From JBKBIP01 sp046297495 (GTDB lineage Bacteria; Planctomycetota; Planctomycetia; Gemmatales; Gemmataceae), in the NCBI GenBank assembly GCA_046297495.1, contig JBKBIP010000003.1, positions 124,001 through 188,000 of the forward strand: a DNA stretch of 64,000 nucleotides, in the 5' to 3' direction. Position 1 is the stretch's first letter, and every line of letters begins with the position of its first letter. The notes below the pieces were generated by a model. The model had not been told where the DNA came from. It ran no database searches and saw nothing but the letters and a program-made list of their open reading frames with translations. The position numbers and the translations under genes are program-made. This document shows, in pieces, positions 11,575 through 19,620 of the stretch.

Positions 11575-12819
11575 ATGCCCGCGCCAGCAACCGTCAATGA
11601 ATTCTTGGAAGTCATGCGCAAGAGCGGCGTTCTCGATAAGAAACGCCTCGATGAGTATTTGCGCCGTCTACAAGTGACTACCGAAGCGCCATTAGCCCCC
11701 GGCACCTTGGCCGATTTGATGGTCCGCGACGGCTTGGTGACGCGTTTTCAAGTACAGCAACTCCTATCAGGAAAATACATCGGCTTCACGCTCGGCCATT
11801 ACAAGGTCTTGGAATTGCTCGGTTCCGGCGGCATGAGCGCGGTCTATTTGTGCGAGGACCAACATACTCAACAGCATGTCGCTCTCAAGGTGTTACCGAA
11901 ATCCCTGGCTCAGAACGCCACCATCCTCAAACGCTTCTACCGCGAGGCGGAGATCTGCGCCAACCTGGATCATCCCAACTTGGTGCGTGGTTACGCGCTG
12001 GACCATGAGAACGAACAACATTTCTTCGTCATGGAGTACGTCGATGGCGTGAATTTGTGGGAGATCGTGAATCGCTTTGGCCCCATGCCGGTGCTCCGGG
12101 CGGCGCACTACATCCGCCAAGCCGCCGCCGGCTTGCAGTACGCCCACGAGATGGGCTTGGTCCATCGAGACATCAAACCAAGCAATCTCTTGGTCAATCG
12201 TCAGGGGGTCGTCAAGATTCTCGACATGGGATTGTCATTATATTACACGAACGAGCAAGATTCGGTGTTGACCAAAGACGTGCTCGGCACCATCGAATAC
12301 GTCGCCCCAGAGCAAGCGCGGGATAGTCATAACGTGGACATTCGCGCCGATGTGTTCTCGTTGGGGGCCACCTTCTACTTCTTGCTGACCGGCTTGCCGC
12401 CGTTTGGGCCGGAACGTGTCCATTCGTTGCTCAGTGGGCAGGGATTGTTGCTCCCTTTGCCCATTCGTTCCGTGCGCCCCGATTTGCCGGAGAAACTGGC
12501 CAACGTGATCATTCAGATGATGGCTCCCAACCCCGATAAACGCCAGCAAACCCCCGCGGAAGTGAGCGACGCCCTGACCCCCTGGACGCGAGAGCCGATT
12601 CCACCTCCCGCCGAGAGCGAGATGCCGCAGCTCAGCCCCGCCCTACGTTCCGGGCCATCCCAAGATCATTCATCTTCAGTGGCTTGGACAGCGCCCACCG
12701 CCTCAGACGCGGGCCGTGCTGGCGGGTCGTGGCGCTGGGTGTTCTTGGGTTTGGGGCTGGGGTTCGTGCTCGCGCTGGTTTGGTGGCTGCTGGATCACTT
12801 TGCATGGCGGCAGCCATGA
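11575..12819 (+). CDS. Ser/Thr protein kinase with N-terminal accessory module and C-terminal membrane helix
   Basis: 414 residues from the ATG at 11575; an upstream GTG at 11461 would add a non-family-like stretch. Residues 5-70 form a helical module (VNEFLEVMRKSGVLDKKRLD to VTRFQVQQLLSGKY) that also precedes the kinases at 32510-33610 and 33796-37245. The kinase domain starts near 75: GSGGMS at 83-88, Lys105 in VALKV, HRDIKPSN, DMGLS and APEQ. A membrane helix (WVFLGLGLGFVLALVWWLL) ends the protein. All catalytic residues are present. It lies 120 bp behind the first kinase on the same strand and converges on the third. Confidence 0.9.
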   Translation: MPAPATVNEFLEVMRKSGVLDKKRLDEYLRRLQVTTEAPLAPGTLADLMVRDGLVTRFQVQQLLSGKYIGFTLGHYKVLELLGSGGMSAVYLCEDQHTQQHVALKVLPKSLAQNATILKRFYREAEICANLDHPNLVRGYALDHENEQHFFVMEYVDGVNLWEIVNRFGPMPVLRAAHYIRQAAAGLQYAHEMGLVHRDIKPSNLLVNRQGVVKILDMGLSLYYTNEQDSVLTKDVLGTIEYVAPEQARDSHNVDIRADVFSLGATFYFLLTGLPPFGPERVHSLLSGQGLLLPLPIRSVRPDLPEKLANVIIQMMAPNPDKRQQTPAEVSDALTPWTREPIPPPAESEMPQLSPALRSGPSQDHSSSVAWTAPTASDAGRAGGSWRWVFLGLGLGFVLALVWWLLDHFAWRQP

Positions 12820-12885
12820 GCGGAATGACGCGCGATTCCCCCTTCGGTTCGGCGAAATCGACGCGCCCGCCCGCGCCGGTCCTTC

Positions 12886-14217
12886 TCAACTCTGCGACAT
12901 CAGATACGCGCGTAAGGTGGTTTGAATGTCTTGGCAATAATCTTCCCAGGCCGCCAATTGCAGCAGTTGGGTATCCTCAGGACGAATCACGACCGCGATT
13001 TGCAATAGGTTGGCCTGTTTCTCATCCTTTTTCCTCATGTGTAGCTCGATGAAAATCTGATTACTGCCTCTCTTCCGCCAACCGCCCCAGCCCAGCCAAG
13101 AGAAGAAGCCGGAACGCAAGGGGCGGGCGCCGTCCCGAATGCGAATCCGAATCAAACCGCGCAAGCTCTCCACGATCTGGCCATCCACGGCATCGGCGAA
13201 AGCCTGCAACTTATACAAGGCAATCTGTTCCGGCATCCACGCCTCGATGTGTTCCACCAACTCGGCGGCACCGGAGTTGTTGCCCGAGAGGTCCGCCGGC
13301 GCGGGAGACGGCTCATTGGGCGCCAGCGATCGAAACTCTCCCTCCCCTTGCTCGTGGAGCAAGGCGATTTGATACAATTCAGCGATGTCTCGCGCGCCTT
13401 GAGGGCGCGCCGCAGGATCAATGGCCAAGCAGGAACGGATGAGCGATTCCACCGTGGCGGGTACCTGCTCTCCCAAGCCGAGGCTGGCGAAGGTAGGCGG
13501 GTCATCCGTGGCTTGGGCCAACAGAATCTCCATGGGCGTGGAGCCGCTGAAGGGCATGCGCCCGCTAAGAAGCTGATATAAGATCACGCCGACACTGTAC
13601 AAATCGCTGCGGTGATCGGTGGCCGCCCCGCTTACTTGTTCGGGACTCATGTAACCGGGCGTGCCCACGGCATATTCCACCTCACGAGGCTGCTCCTGAG
13701 CTTCCACCGCCGAGGCATCGACCAGCTGGGCGAGTCCAAAATCCATCACTTTGAGTTTTTCACGCGGCGTGTCGGGATCGATCAGCATCAAGTTGGCGGG
13801 TTTCAGGTCGCGATGGACAATGCCTTGATCGTGAGCGGCTTGCAAGACATCGCAGAGCTGCGTCACGATGCGGTGCAAACGGGGCGGACTGAATCGACTG
13901 TTGCGGGCCAACAGCTTATCGAGCGACACCCCCGGCACGTACTCCATGACGATGCATGGTCCTTCGGGATCATCGAGGGAAGCATCCAAAAATGCAACGG
14001 AGTGGGGGTGCTGAAAGCTCGCCAGGGAAGCGATTTCTTGGCTGAAGCGCGCGCGAAAACGTGGGTTGCCGGCGATGTGCTCGTGCATGACCTTGACGAC
14101 GACCGGCTCATCCCGCTCCTTGTCTGCGGCTAGATAGACGCTCCCCATGCCACCTTCACCGATCCGGCGGATCGTTTCATAGCGTCGGAGGAAGACTCGC
14201 CCTAGCATCAGTCCCAC
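12886..14217 (-). CDS. Soluble Ser/Thr protein kinase with unknown C-terminal domain
   Basis: 443 residues. The kinase domain starts close to the N-terminus (YETIRRIGEGGMGSVYLA), with VVVKVM for the ATP lysine, HRDLKPANL, a canonical DFG (KVMDFGLAQLV) and SPEQ. After an S/A-rich linker the last 120 residues form a separate domain (VEHIEAWMPEQIALYK to WEDYCQDIQTTLRAYL) that I do not recognise; it has no membrane helix, so the kinase should be cytoplasmic. Start choice is between the ATG at 14217 and that at 14208; both leave the kinase domain complete. It faces the two kinases to its left and has a long intergenic region upstream. Confidence 0.88.
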   Translation of the reverse strand: MGLMLGRVFLRRYETIRRIGEGGMGSVYLAADKERDEPVVVKVMHEHIAGNPRFRARFSQEIASLASFQHPHSVAFLDASLDDPEGPCIVMEYVPGVSLDKLLARNSRFSPPRLHRIVTQLCDVLQAAHDQGIVHRDLKPANLMLIDPDTPREKLKVMDFGLAQLVDASAVEAQEQPREVEYAVGTPGYMSPEQVSGAATDHRSDLYSVGVILYQLLSGRMPFSGSTPMEILLAQATDDPPTFASLGLGEQVPATVESLIRSCLAIDPAARPQGARDIAELYQIALLHEQGEGEFRSLAPNEPSPAPADLSGNNSGAAELVEHIEAWMPEQIALYKLQAFADAVDGQIVESLRGLIRIRIRDGARPLRSGFFSWLGWGGWRKRGSNQIFIELHMRKKDEKQANLLQIAVVIRPEDTQLLQLAAWEDYCQDIQTTLRAYLMSQS

Positions 14218-14501
14218 TCACTGTTGAGGCGAAGCCATGAAGTGACGTCACATTTCACTGTTTAGGCACATGCTTCGATCTGTTTGCACATCATCCGCGG
14301 ATAGGTAACCAAGTGTTGACCTTGGCGGAAATGCTCAGACAATTCTCACTCTCTCATCATACAAGAAGGGTGGCGAATTTGCATCGAGTATCTGCATCGA
14401 AGTTTAGGGTTGCCCTCTTTTTTTCGATATTCGCTCACCGCTTACGCGGATGAGACGGGACATGGTGCGATTCCTTTACGTGGGTGCGACACAAGGGAAG
14501 C

Positions 14502-14545
14502 GATTCATCGATTCGCGTTCGGAAGCGTGCGCGAACCGATGAATC
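14502..14545. repeat. Palindromic intergenic repeat, family A, copy 1
   Basis: Left arm GATTCATCGATTCGCG (14502-14517), right arm CGCGAACCGATGAATC (14530-14545), 15 of 16 positions paired. Same design as the copies at 18866, 21918 and 45117. Confidence 0.7.
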
Positions 14546-14565
14546 CGTATCGCTGATTTAAGATT

Positions 14566-14607
14566 TATCGTTTCGCACCTGGTTCCCTATATCTGCGTGA
14601 AACGATA
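14566..14607. repeat. Palindromic intergenic repeat, family A, degenerate copy 2
   Basis: Left arm TATCGTTTCGCA (14566-14577) and right arm TGCGTGAAACGATA (14594-14607) pair with a 2-nt bulge. It shares the ATCGTTTCGC core with the other copies and lies 20 bp from copy 1. Confidence 0.5.
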
Positions 14608-14672
14608 ATATCAATAATTGATCAAAACCAATCCATTTCACTAAACTCTCTGTTGGAGTTTCAAGGATAATG

Positions 14673-15053
14673 TCAATCCGACCCCGCCAGCGCCTCAATC
14701 GCCTCCCCCCGCGTGTCGTACAAGGCCCAGAGGGTGTCCAGGGCGGTCACGTGCAGCAGCTCGCGGATGCGTTCCGAGACGCCGGCCAGCACCACCTCGC
14801 TGCCGTGTTTCTTGACGAGCATATGGCAGCGCAGCAGGAACGAGATGAACACCGAGCCGAAGTAACTAACTTGGCTCAAGTCAATGACCAAACCAGCCGG
14901 CGGGTCTTCCTTCAGCGGCGCCAACACCATCTGAGCTGCTTGCTGGATTAGGTTTTCATGCATGCTCTCCACTTCGGGAGAAGGAATAATCACGGCAATG
15001 TCGCCGTGCCGCTCAACTCGAAACGATTGGCTGTAGATGGATTCTTCCGTCAT
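14673..15053 (-). CDS. STAS-domain protein (anti-sigma factor antagonist type)
   Basis: 126 residues forming a single STAS domain. Typical elements are the IAVIIPSPEVE strand, then GLVIDLSQVSYFGSVFISFLL, where SpoIIAA-type proteins have D-x-S followed by the phospho-acceptor serine. Here the stretch is YFGSVFISFL, so Ser at FGS is the likely acceptor. HGSEVVLAGVSERIRELLHVT then matches the last strand and helix. Such proteins bind anti-sigma kinases of the SpoIIAB/RsbW type in partner-switching pathways; no cognate kinase or sigma factor is adjacent. The ATG at 15053 gives a complete domain. Confidence 0.85.
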   Translation of the reverse strand: MTEESIYSQSFRVERHGDIAVIIPSPEVESMHENLIQQAAQMVLAPLKEDPPAGLVIDLSQVSYFGSVFISFLLRCHMLVKKHGSEVVLAGVSERIRELLHVTALDTLWALYDTRGEAIEALAGSD

Positions 15054-15521
15054 GACGTCGCATACTCTTGAGGGATGGATTCTTTCCGTGACTGATCGTT
15101 TAGGCTACCATCTCCGCGCAGTGAATCAAGCGACAACCCAAGAAAAAAAGCCGATGGTTTTTTGCATTTCTGTTGGCGAGGAGCGATACGGGGCAGGGTC
15201 GAGACTCGCAATCGGCCCGGCCCCGTATGCCGTGGTGGGTGGGTTAGTTGGAAGGAAATCGAAAGTTGTCTATCACAGGGTTGTTGGGACTCGCAACCAA
15301 CCCCTGCTGCTCCATTAGGATTGCAACGACCATGCCAGAAGCGAGACGACAACCATGCCGGTCGCGAGTCAATAGCGCAAGTAATTGATATTTTAAGTTT
15401 TATCTCAATCGTGCTTTTGGCGGGATCGCGTCAAGATAACGGGATGGATCAGGCGGCTTGCGAAGGATCGTTGTATTTTGCAACAGCTAGTGGTGAAAAA
15501 TGCAAAAGGTGTTGCAAATCG
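15054..15521. other. Gene-free region between STAS and cytochrome genes
   Basis: 468 bp between two minus-strand genes; it should hold the STAS promoter. It shows an imperfect direct repeat around CAACGACCATGCC (15324-15345) and ACAACCATGCCGGTCGCGAG (15349-15368), and repeated GACTCGCAA words near 15200 and 15290. Short open frames here are not protein-like. Confidence 0.4.
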
Positions 15522-17036
15522 CTAAGGATGCACGACGATCATTTTTTCGAGAATCAATTTCTCATTATCCGGCCAATCTTTCGTATGAGCCACCTCCGGC
15601 CAGAAGCGGCGATAGAACAGGCGAACGCGAACCTGATGAATGGTGGTGGGAAAATGAACGACGATCTCATCAGTTTGACCGGGGACTAAGCGCGTATCGA
15701 CCAGATCGCGCGGCGGACGCCAGAAGGGGGCAGGGGAATGACCGTCGAAGTCGGTCGTGCGCTTGGCGTAGAGCTTGCCTGCCAAGCCGGGCGGCTCCAG
15801 GCCAGCGGCGGCGGGGAGGCGGGGGCCGGCGATGGCGAGGACTGACTGATTATCCATCGTCAAGCCTTCGATCACCAGCGCCAAGTTGCGGTCGATGAAG
15901 CCGGTCGGCACGCGATGCCCCACGCCGTCGGCCCGCACCCGCGCTGCTGCCCGCACGGCTGCCCCGGATCGCGTCGCCGTCATCGTGATGTGCAGACAAC
16001 GCCGCAGCATCTCTTCCCGGCTGCCGACGACAAAGCGATGATTCGATAATGTCAGCGGATGGCGCTCGAGGCCGCCCCGGCCAGGAGCGATGTTCGTCAT
16101 TTGTCCGGTGGGGGTCATGTGACAATCCTGGCACTGCACGCCGGCGCGCCCCGCGGGACTGTCGAGCCATTCGGAATAGGTGGTGTACACCGGCACGCCG
16201 AACACCGTCCCCTCGTGACACGACGCACAGTAGCGGCTCTCATGATACAATGGCGAAAACGCATCCTCACCGCGATCCACATCGTCGAGCGGGCCGAAGA
16301 ACAGTTGCCCGTGTTCGGGTCGCTTCAGGGTCAAGCCGAAGCGGCCATGCTGGATGCCGAGCTTGGCGGTATCCGCCTCGGCAATCTTATGACAATAATC
16401 ACAATGCACCCCTTGGGCCGCCACACCGCGAACATGGCGCAGATCGAAGTAAGCGGGATCACCAAAGTCCACGGTGGGGGCATGACACGCCGTGCATACG
16501 CCGGCGCCGTCGGGATGCTCGGCCAACAAGCTCCAGCCCCGATTTGGTGTCCCGTGCCAGTCGGTTCCCGCGTATAAATTCAAAAAGTGCTTTCCCGTGG
16601 CCGAGCGGGCGTGACTACTGGCAGACCATTGCTGAAATATCTCTTGATGACAGTTGCCACAGTTGTGTCGTTGCTCTGGGTCAGGCCGCGGATCGACCCA
16701 GGCATACCGTTCGCAATCGCCGTCGGGCACGCGCTCCAGGGTAATCACGAGTGGTCGTGTGGCGGCGGGAACCCCCGCGATGACGTATCCTTCCTTGGCC
16801 GCTGTCACCCGCGCCGCTGGGGAACGCGAACCCGGCAAGCGAAAGCGCCCGTCCGCGTCGGTCAGCACCATCACGGTCTCCCCTTGCCAGCGCACCCGCG
16901 CCCCCGCCACCGGCCCCGTCGCATCACGGACCACGCCCGTGATGGGCCGGGGCGGAATGGCTCTCGGTACGAACAGCACGATCAGCAACCCCGCTGCACA
17001 CAGAGGCCATAGCGCCAACCGCCAGCGAATTTTCAT
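15522..17036 (-). CDS. Five-heme c-type cytochrome with carboxypeptidase-regulatory-like N-terminal domain
   Basis: 504 residues. An uncleaved anchor or signal peptide lies at about 7-24 (LALWPLCAAGLLIVLFV). Residues 31-103 look like a carboxypeptidase-regulatory-like beta-sandwich (ITGVVRDATGPVAGARVRW, ADGRFRLPG). Five CxxCH heme motifs follow: CGNCH at 126-130, then CTACH, CDYCH, CASCH and CQDCH, resembling the cytochrome c554/multiheme group. The C-terminal part (GVGHRVPTGFIDRNL) is beta-rich and heme-free. The protein is exported and probably carries electrons outside the cytoplasmic membrane; the redox partner is unknown. No c-type maturation gene is nearby. Confidence 0.85.
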   Translation of the reverse strand: MKIRWRLALWPLCAAGLLIVLFVPRAIPPRPITGVVRDATGPVAGARVRWQGETVMVLTDADGRFRLPGSRSPAARVTAAKEGYVIAGVPAATRPLVITLERVPDGDCERYAWVDPRPDPEQRHNCGNCHQEIFQQWSASSHARSATGKHFLNLYAGTDWHGTPNRGWSLLAEHPDGAGVCTACHAPTVDFGDPAYFDLRHVRGVAAQGVHCDYCHKIAEADTAKLGIQHGRFGLTLKRPEHGQLFFGPLDDVDRGEDAFSPLYHESRYCASCHEGTVFGVPVYTTYSEWLDSPAGRAGVQCQDCHMTPTGQMTNIAPGRGGLERHPLTLSNHRFVVGSREEMLRRCLHITMTATRSGAAVRAAARVRADGVGHRVPTGFIDRNLALVIEGLTMDNQSVLAIAGPRLPAAAGLEPPGLAGKLYAKRTTDFDGHSPAPFWRPPRDLVDTRLVPGQTDEIVVHFPTTIHQVRVRLFYRRFWPEVAHTKDWPDNEKLILEKMIVVHP

Positions 17037-17228
17037 CAGACTGAAGGCTCCCTAGAAAATGGCGTTACTATCCACGATACTACAACGAAGGATGGCGTGC
17101 AGCAGGGAGTTGGCGGGAAGGCACTCATTTCCGACTCCATCGAGAAAAATTCCCCAAACAAAAGAAAAACAAACAGCGACCTACTCCCTCTATACCTGTG
17201 GATGTAACGACCTCAGCAGGATTCTTTC

Positions 17229-18827
17229 ATGAGCACGGTCCCTTGGCAAACGGTCATCCGCCATTTGTACCGCACGGTGGGGACGGCACGCCACGGCGCG
17301 TTGAGCGATGCCGAGTTGCTGCGCCGCTGGCAGCAGACGCGGGACGAGGCCGCCTTTGAAGTGCTGATCTGGCGGCACGGCGCGTTGGTGTGGAATGTCT
17401 GCCGGCGGCGGTTGGGCAACGAGCAGGACGCCGAGGATGCCTTTCAGGCCACCTTTCTCACCTTGGTTCACAAGGCGAGTTCCATCGGCAAACCAGAAGC
17501 GTTGCCCAGCTGGCTGTACAAGGTGGCGTATCGCGCGGCCTTGGCGGCACGGGAACGCCGACGGCACACCAATGACTTGCCGGAGACACTGACTGGACTC
17601 GAAGATGATCCGGCAGTGGCGGCGGAGCGCGCCGAACTACGTTCGGCGCTGGACGAGGAAGTCAATCGCTTGCCCGACAAGTACCGTTTGCCGTTCGTGC
17701 TCTGCTATCTGGAAGGCCGAACCACCGATGAAGCCGCCGCCCATCTCGGTTTTCCGCGTGGCACCATCGGCACGCGCCTGGCGTGGGCGCGTGAGCGCTT
17801 GCGCGAACGGCTGGCGCGGCGTGGCATCCTGCTGTCTTCGGGGTCGTTGGCGGTGTGGCTGGCTCAGGACGCGGCATCGGCGGCCGTGCCGGTGGCGCTC
17901 GTGGCCGACACCGTTCGCTCCGCTCTGGTCGTGGCGACGGGATCAGCTGCGGCAGGCATCCTTTCCACTTCCGTCGCGGCCATTACCCAGGGAGTCTTAC
18001 GAACCATGTTGGTAGCCAAAGTCAAATTCGCCATGTCCTGTTTGATCGTGTTCGGTCTGTTGACCGCCAGTGTCGGTGTGCTTTCCACTCAGCTGTTGAG
18101 CGAACAACCCGCCTTGGCGCTCTTGGCCGACAAGGAAAAACCGGCTCCAAATGCCCATCCGGAAAAGAATGTGGCTGGCAACAAGGACGGCGACAAGGAA
18201 GCCCCCGTCCAGAAGCCCGCCGACAACAGGGAAAAACCATCTAAGGAAGGCGATAAGCCCAAGAAAGAAGCTCCCTCGGTTCAGGGTACGCTCAAAACGA
18301 TCGATGCCAGTAATAACTCCATCACCCTGACCGTTCGTACTAATAAGGAAACCTCGGAAGATCAAACCTTCTCGGTGGCCGGTGATGCCCGTATCTTCGT
18401 GGCCAGTAAAGAGGCGGGTACACTGGCGGATCTGAAGCCAGGCATGCGCGTCTTGGCCCAATTAAGTGCCGATGGCAAGTCAGTTCAGACGCTCAAGAGT
18501 GCCCCCAATGAAGTCAAAGGCGTGGGGGTTCAAGGCACCTTGAAGGGGGTAGATGCGAATAAGAGAAACATCACCGTCACGGTGGCGGATGGCCCGGAAA
18601 AAGGAGCAACGGCAGACAAAACCTACGAGCTGGCCGACGATGTTCGGGTCTTCGCCGCCGACAAAGAAAATGGTAGCTTGGCCGATCTCAAACCGGGTGC
18701 TTACGTCTTCATCAAGCTCGACCCGGAGCGCAAGACCGCCGTGGCCATCAAAGTCGGGGGACCGAAGAAGGGAGACGACCAGAAAGAGAAGGGGAAAAAA
18801 TTCGATGGCGATAAGGATGACAAATAA
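17229..18827 (+). CDS. ECF RNA polymerase sigma factor with membrane anchor and two extracytoplasmic repeats
   Basis: 532 residues, over twice the size of a plain ECF sigma factor. Region 2 is at about 40-105 (DEAAFEVLIWRHGALVWNVC, EDAFQATFLTLV) and region 4 at 147-197 (LPDKYRLPFVLCYLEGRT, then GTIGTRLAWARERLRERL). An Ala/Ser-rich linker leads to a membrane helix at about 267-287 (KFAMSCLIVFGLLTASVGVL). A charged Lys/Glu/Pro stretch follows, then two tandem beta-rich repeats at about 351-423 and 434-509, each with QGTLK and LADLKPG. The design puts the sigma factor and an outside domain in one chain. Planctomycetes are known for such C-terminally extended ECFs. The ATG at 17229 is preceded by AGGATTC. 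Confidence 0.9.
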   Translation: MSTVPWQTVIRHLYRTVGTARHGALSDAELLRRWQQTRDEAAFEVLIWRHGALVWNVCRRRLGNEQDAEDAFQATFLTLVHKASSIGKPEALPSWLYKVAYRAALAARERRRHTNDLPETLTGLEDDPAVAAERAELRSALDEEVNRLPDKYRLPFVLCYLEGRTTDEAAAHLGFPRGTIGTRLAWARERLRERLARRGILLSSGSLAVWLAQDAASAAVPVALVADTVRSALVVATGSAAAGILSTSVAAITQGVLRTMLVAKVKFAMSCLIVFGLLTASVGVLSTQLLSEQPALALLADKEKPAPNAHPEKNVAGNKDGDKEAPVQKPADNREKPSKEGDKPKKEAPSVQGTLKTIDASNNSITLTVRTNKETSEDQTFSVAGDARIFVASKEAGTLADLKPGMRVLAQLSADGKSVQTLKSAPNEVKGVGVQGTLKGVDANKRNITVTVADGPEKGATADKTYELADDVRVFAADKENGSLADLKPGAYVFIKLDPERKTAVAIKVGGPKKGDDQKEKGKKFDGDKDDK

Positions 18828-18865
18828 CCGGATATATCGTTCCTATTTTACTGACTGAACCAATG

Positions 18866-18912
18866 GCTTCATCGTTTCGCGTGGCAATGCAGTCCACGCG
18901 AAACGATGAAGC
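18866..18912. repeat. Palindromic intergenic repeat, family A, perfect copy
   Basis: Arms GCTTCATCGTTTCGCGTGG (18866-18884) and CCACGCGAAACGATGAAGC (18894-18912) pair over all 19 positions with a 9-nt loop. It lies between the sigma factor and the LTxxQ gene, where it may also act as a partial terminator, although no T-run follows. Confidence 0.8.
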
Positions 18913-18957
18913 GAATAACACAAACATCTCTACCCCGATGGGAACAAGGAGTAAATC

Positions 18958-19590
18958 ATGAAACTACACACGCTCTTGATCGCTCTGGTCACCCCCCTGT
19001 TTCTCGCCGCCGGTCCCGCGCTGGCTCAGAAAGAGAAGAAGCTGACGCTGCCGCCGGGTGATCTCTTCTTCGTCATGAAGGGACGGCCGGTCGCGCTAGA
19101 ACGGGTCGCACCGGGCATTCAGGGCGCCCTCTTGCTGACCGACGATCAGAAACAAAAGCTGCTGGAGGCCCTGGAGGAAACACGCTGGAGCGAGGCCGTG
19201 CGGTCAGCGGGACAGACGCTCAAGGCCGACCCGAACGCGACCGAGGCTCAAAAGGCGGAAGCCCGCCAAGTCATCGAAAATGCCCACGCCAAGTTACAGC
19301 AACATCTCGCAACCGTGCTCACGCAGGAGCAAAAGACACTGATCAACCGCCTCAACGCTGCCGCCCAAGAATCACATCAGTCGGCCCGCGAGAAGTTCGA
19401 AGCCGAGTTCACTGCCGCCAAGGGGAACGACACCCTGATGGAAGAGGTCAACAAGAAGATGCGCAAGGAAGCCCAGGAGGAATTCAATCGCAAGCTGGCC
19501 GGCATCCTGACGCCGGAGCAACGTCAAGGCCTGGAACAAGCCGCCGAACTTCAGAACAAGGCGGAAGGAGCGTCGAAGAAGGAGAAATAA
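18958..19590 (+). CDS. Secreted LTxxQ (Spy/CpxP-like) helical protein
   Basis: 210 residues with a clear signal peptide (MKLHTLLIALVTPLFLAAGP, cut after ALA). The mature part is helical and charged, with three LTxxQ motifs (LLTDDQ, VLTQEQ, ILTPEQ), the hallmark of the Spy/CpxP/CnrX-type periplasmic proteins that sense or protect against envelope stress or metals. The three motifs are spread over the protein rather than paired as in Spy. It lies 130 bp behind the membrane-anchored sigma factor on the same strand, separated by a perfect hairpin. Function in envelope sensing is inferred from motif and position. Confidence 0.7.
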   Translation: MKLHTLLIALVTPLFLAAGPALAQKEKKLTLPPGDLFFVMKGRPVALERVAPGIQGALLLTDDQKQKLLEALEETRWSEAVRSAGQTLKADPNATEAQKAEARQVIENAHAKLQQHLATVLTQEQKTLINRLNAAAQESHQSAREKFEAEFTAAKGNDTLMEEVNKKMRKEAQEEFNRKLAGILTPEQRQGLEQAAELQNKAEGASKKEK

Positions 19591-19598
19591 GAACCAGA

Positions 19599-19614
19599 GG
19601 CTCGCGCGCTAAAC
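19599..19614. repeat. Family B repeat half-site
   Basis: GGCTCGCGCGCTAAAC, the right half of the GTTTAGCG-type element, in the 30-bp gap between two convergent genes. Confidence 0.4.
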
Positions 19615-19620
19615 ACAGTG

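Larger units (their letters stand above)
14218..14672. other. Gene-free region with palindromic repeats upstream of kinase
   Basis: 455 bp without a supported gene, upstream of the minus-strand kinase and downstream of the STAS gene. It contains the perfect palindrome TGACGTCA (14243-14250) close to the kinase start, which could be an operator; two imperfect GGTGCGA copies near 14464 and 14483; and two family A hairpins, listed separately. Confidence 0.45.

Noticed and set aside
15162..15689. 175-codon open frame in the gap after the STAS gene
   Set aside because: It overlaps the end of the cytochrome gene antisense, has no ribosome site and its product has no protein-like pattern.
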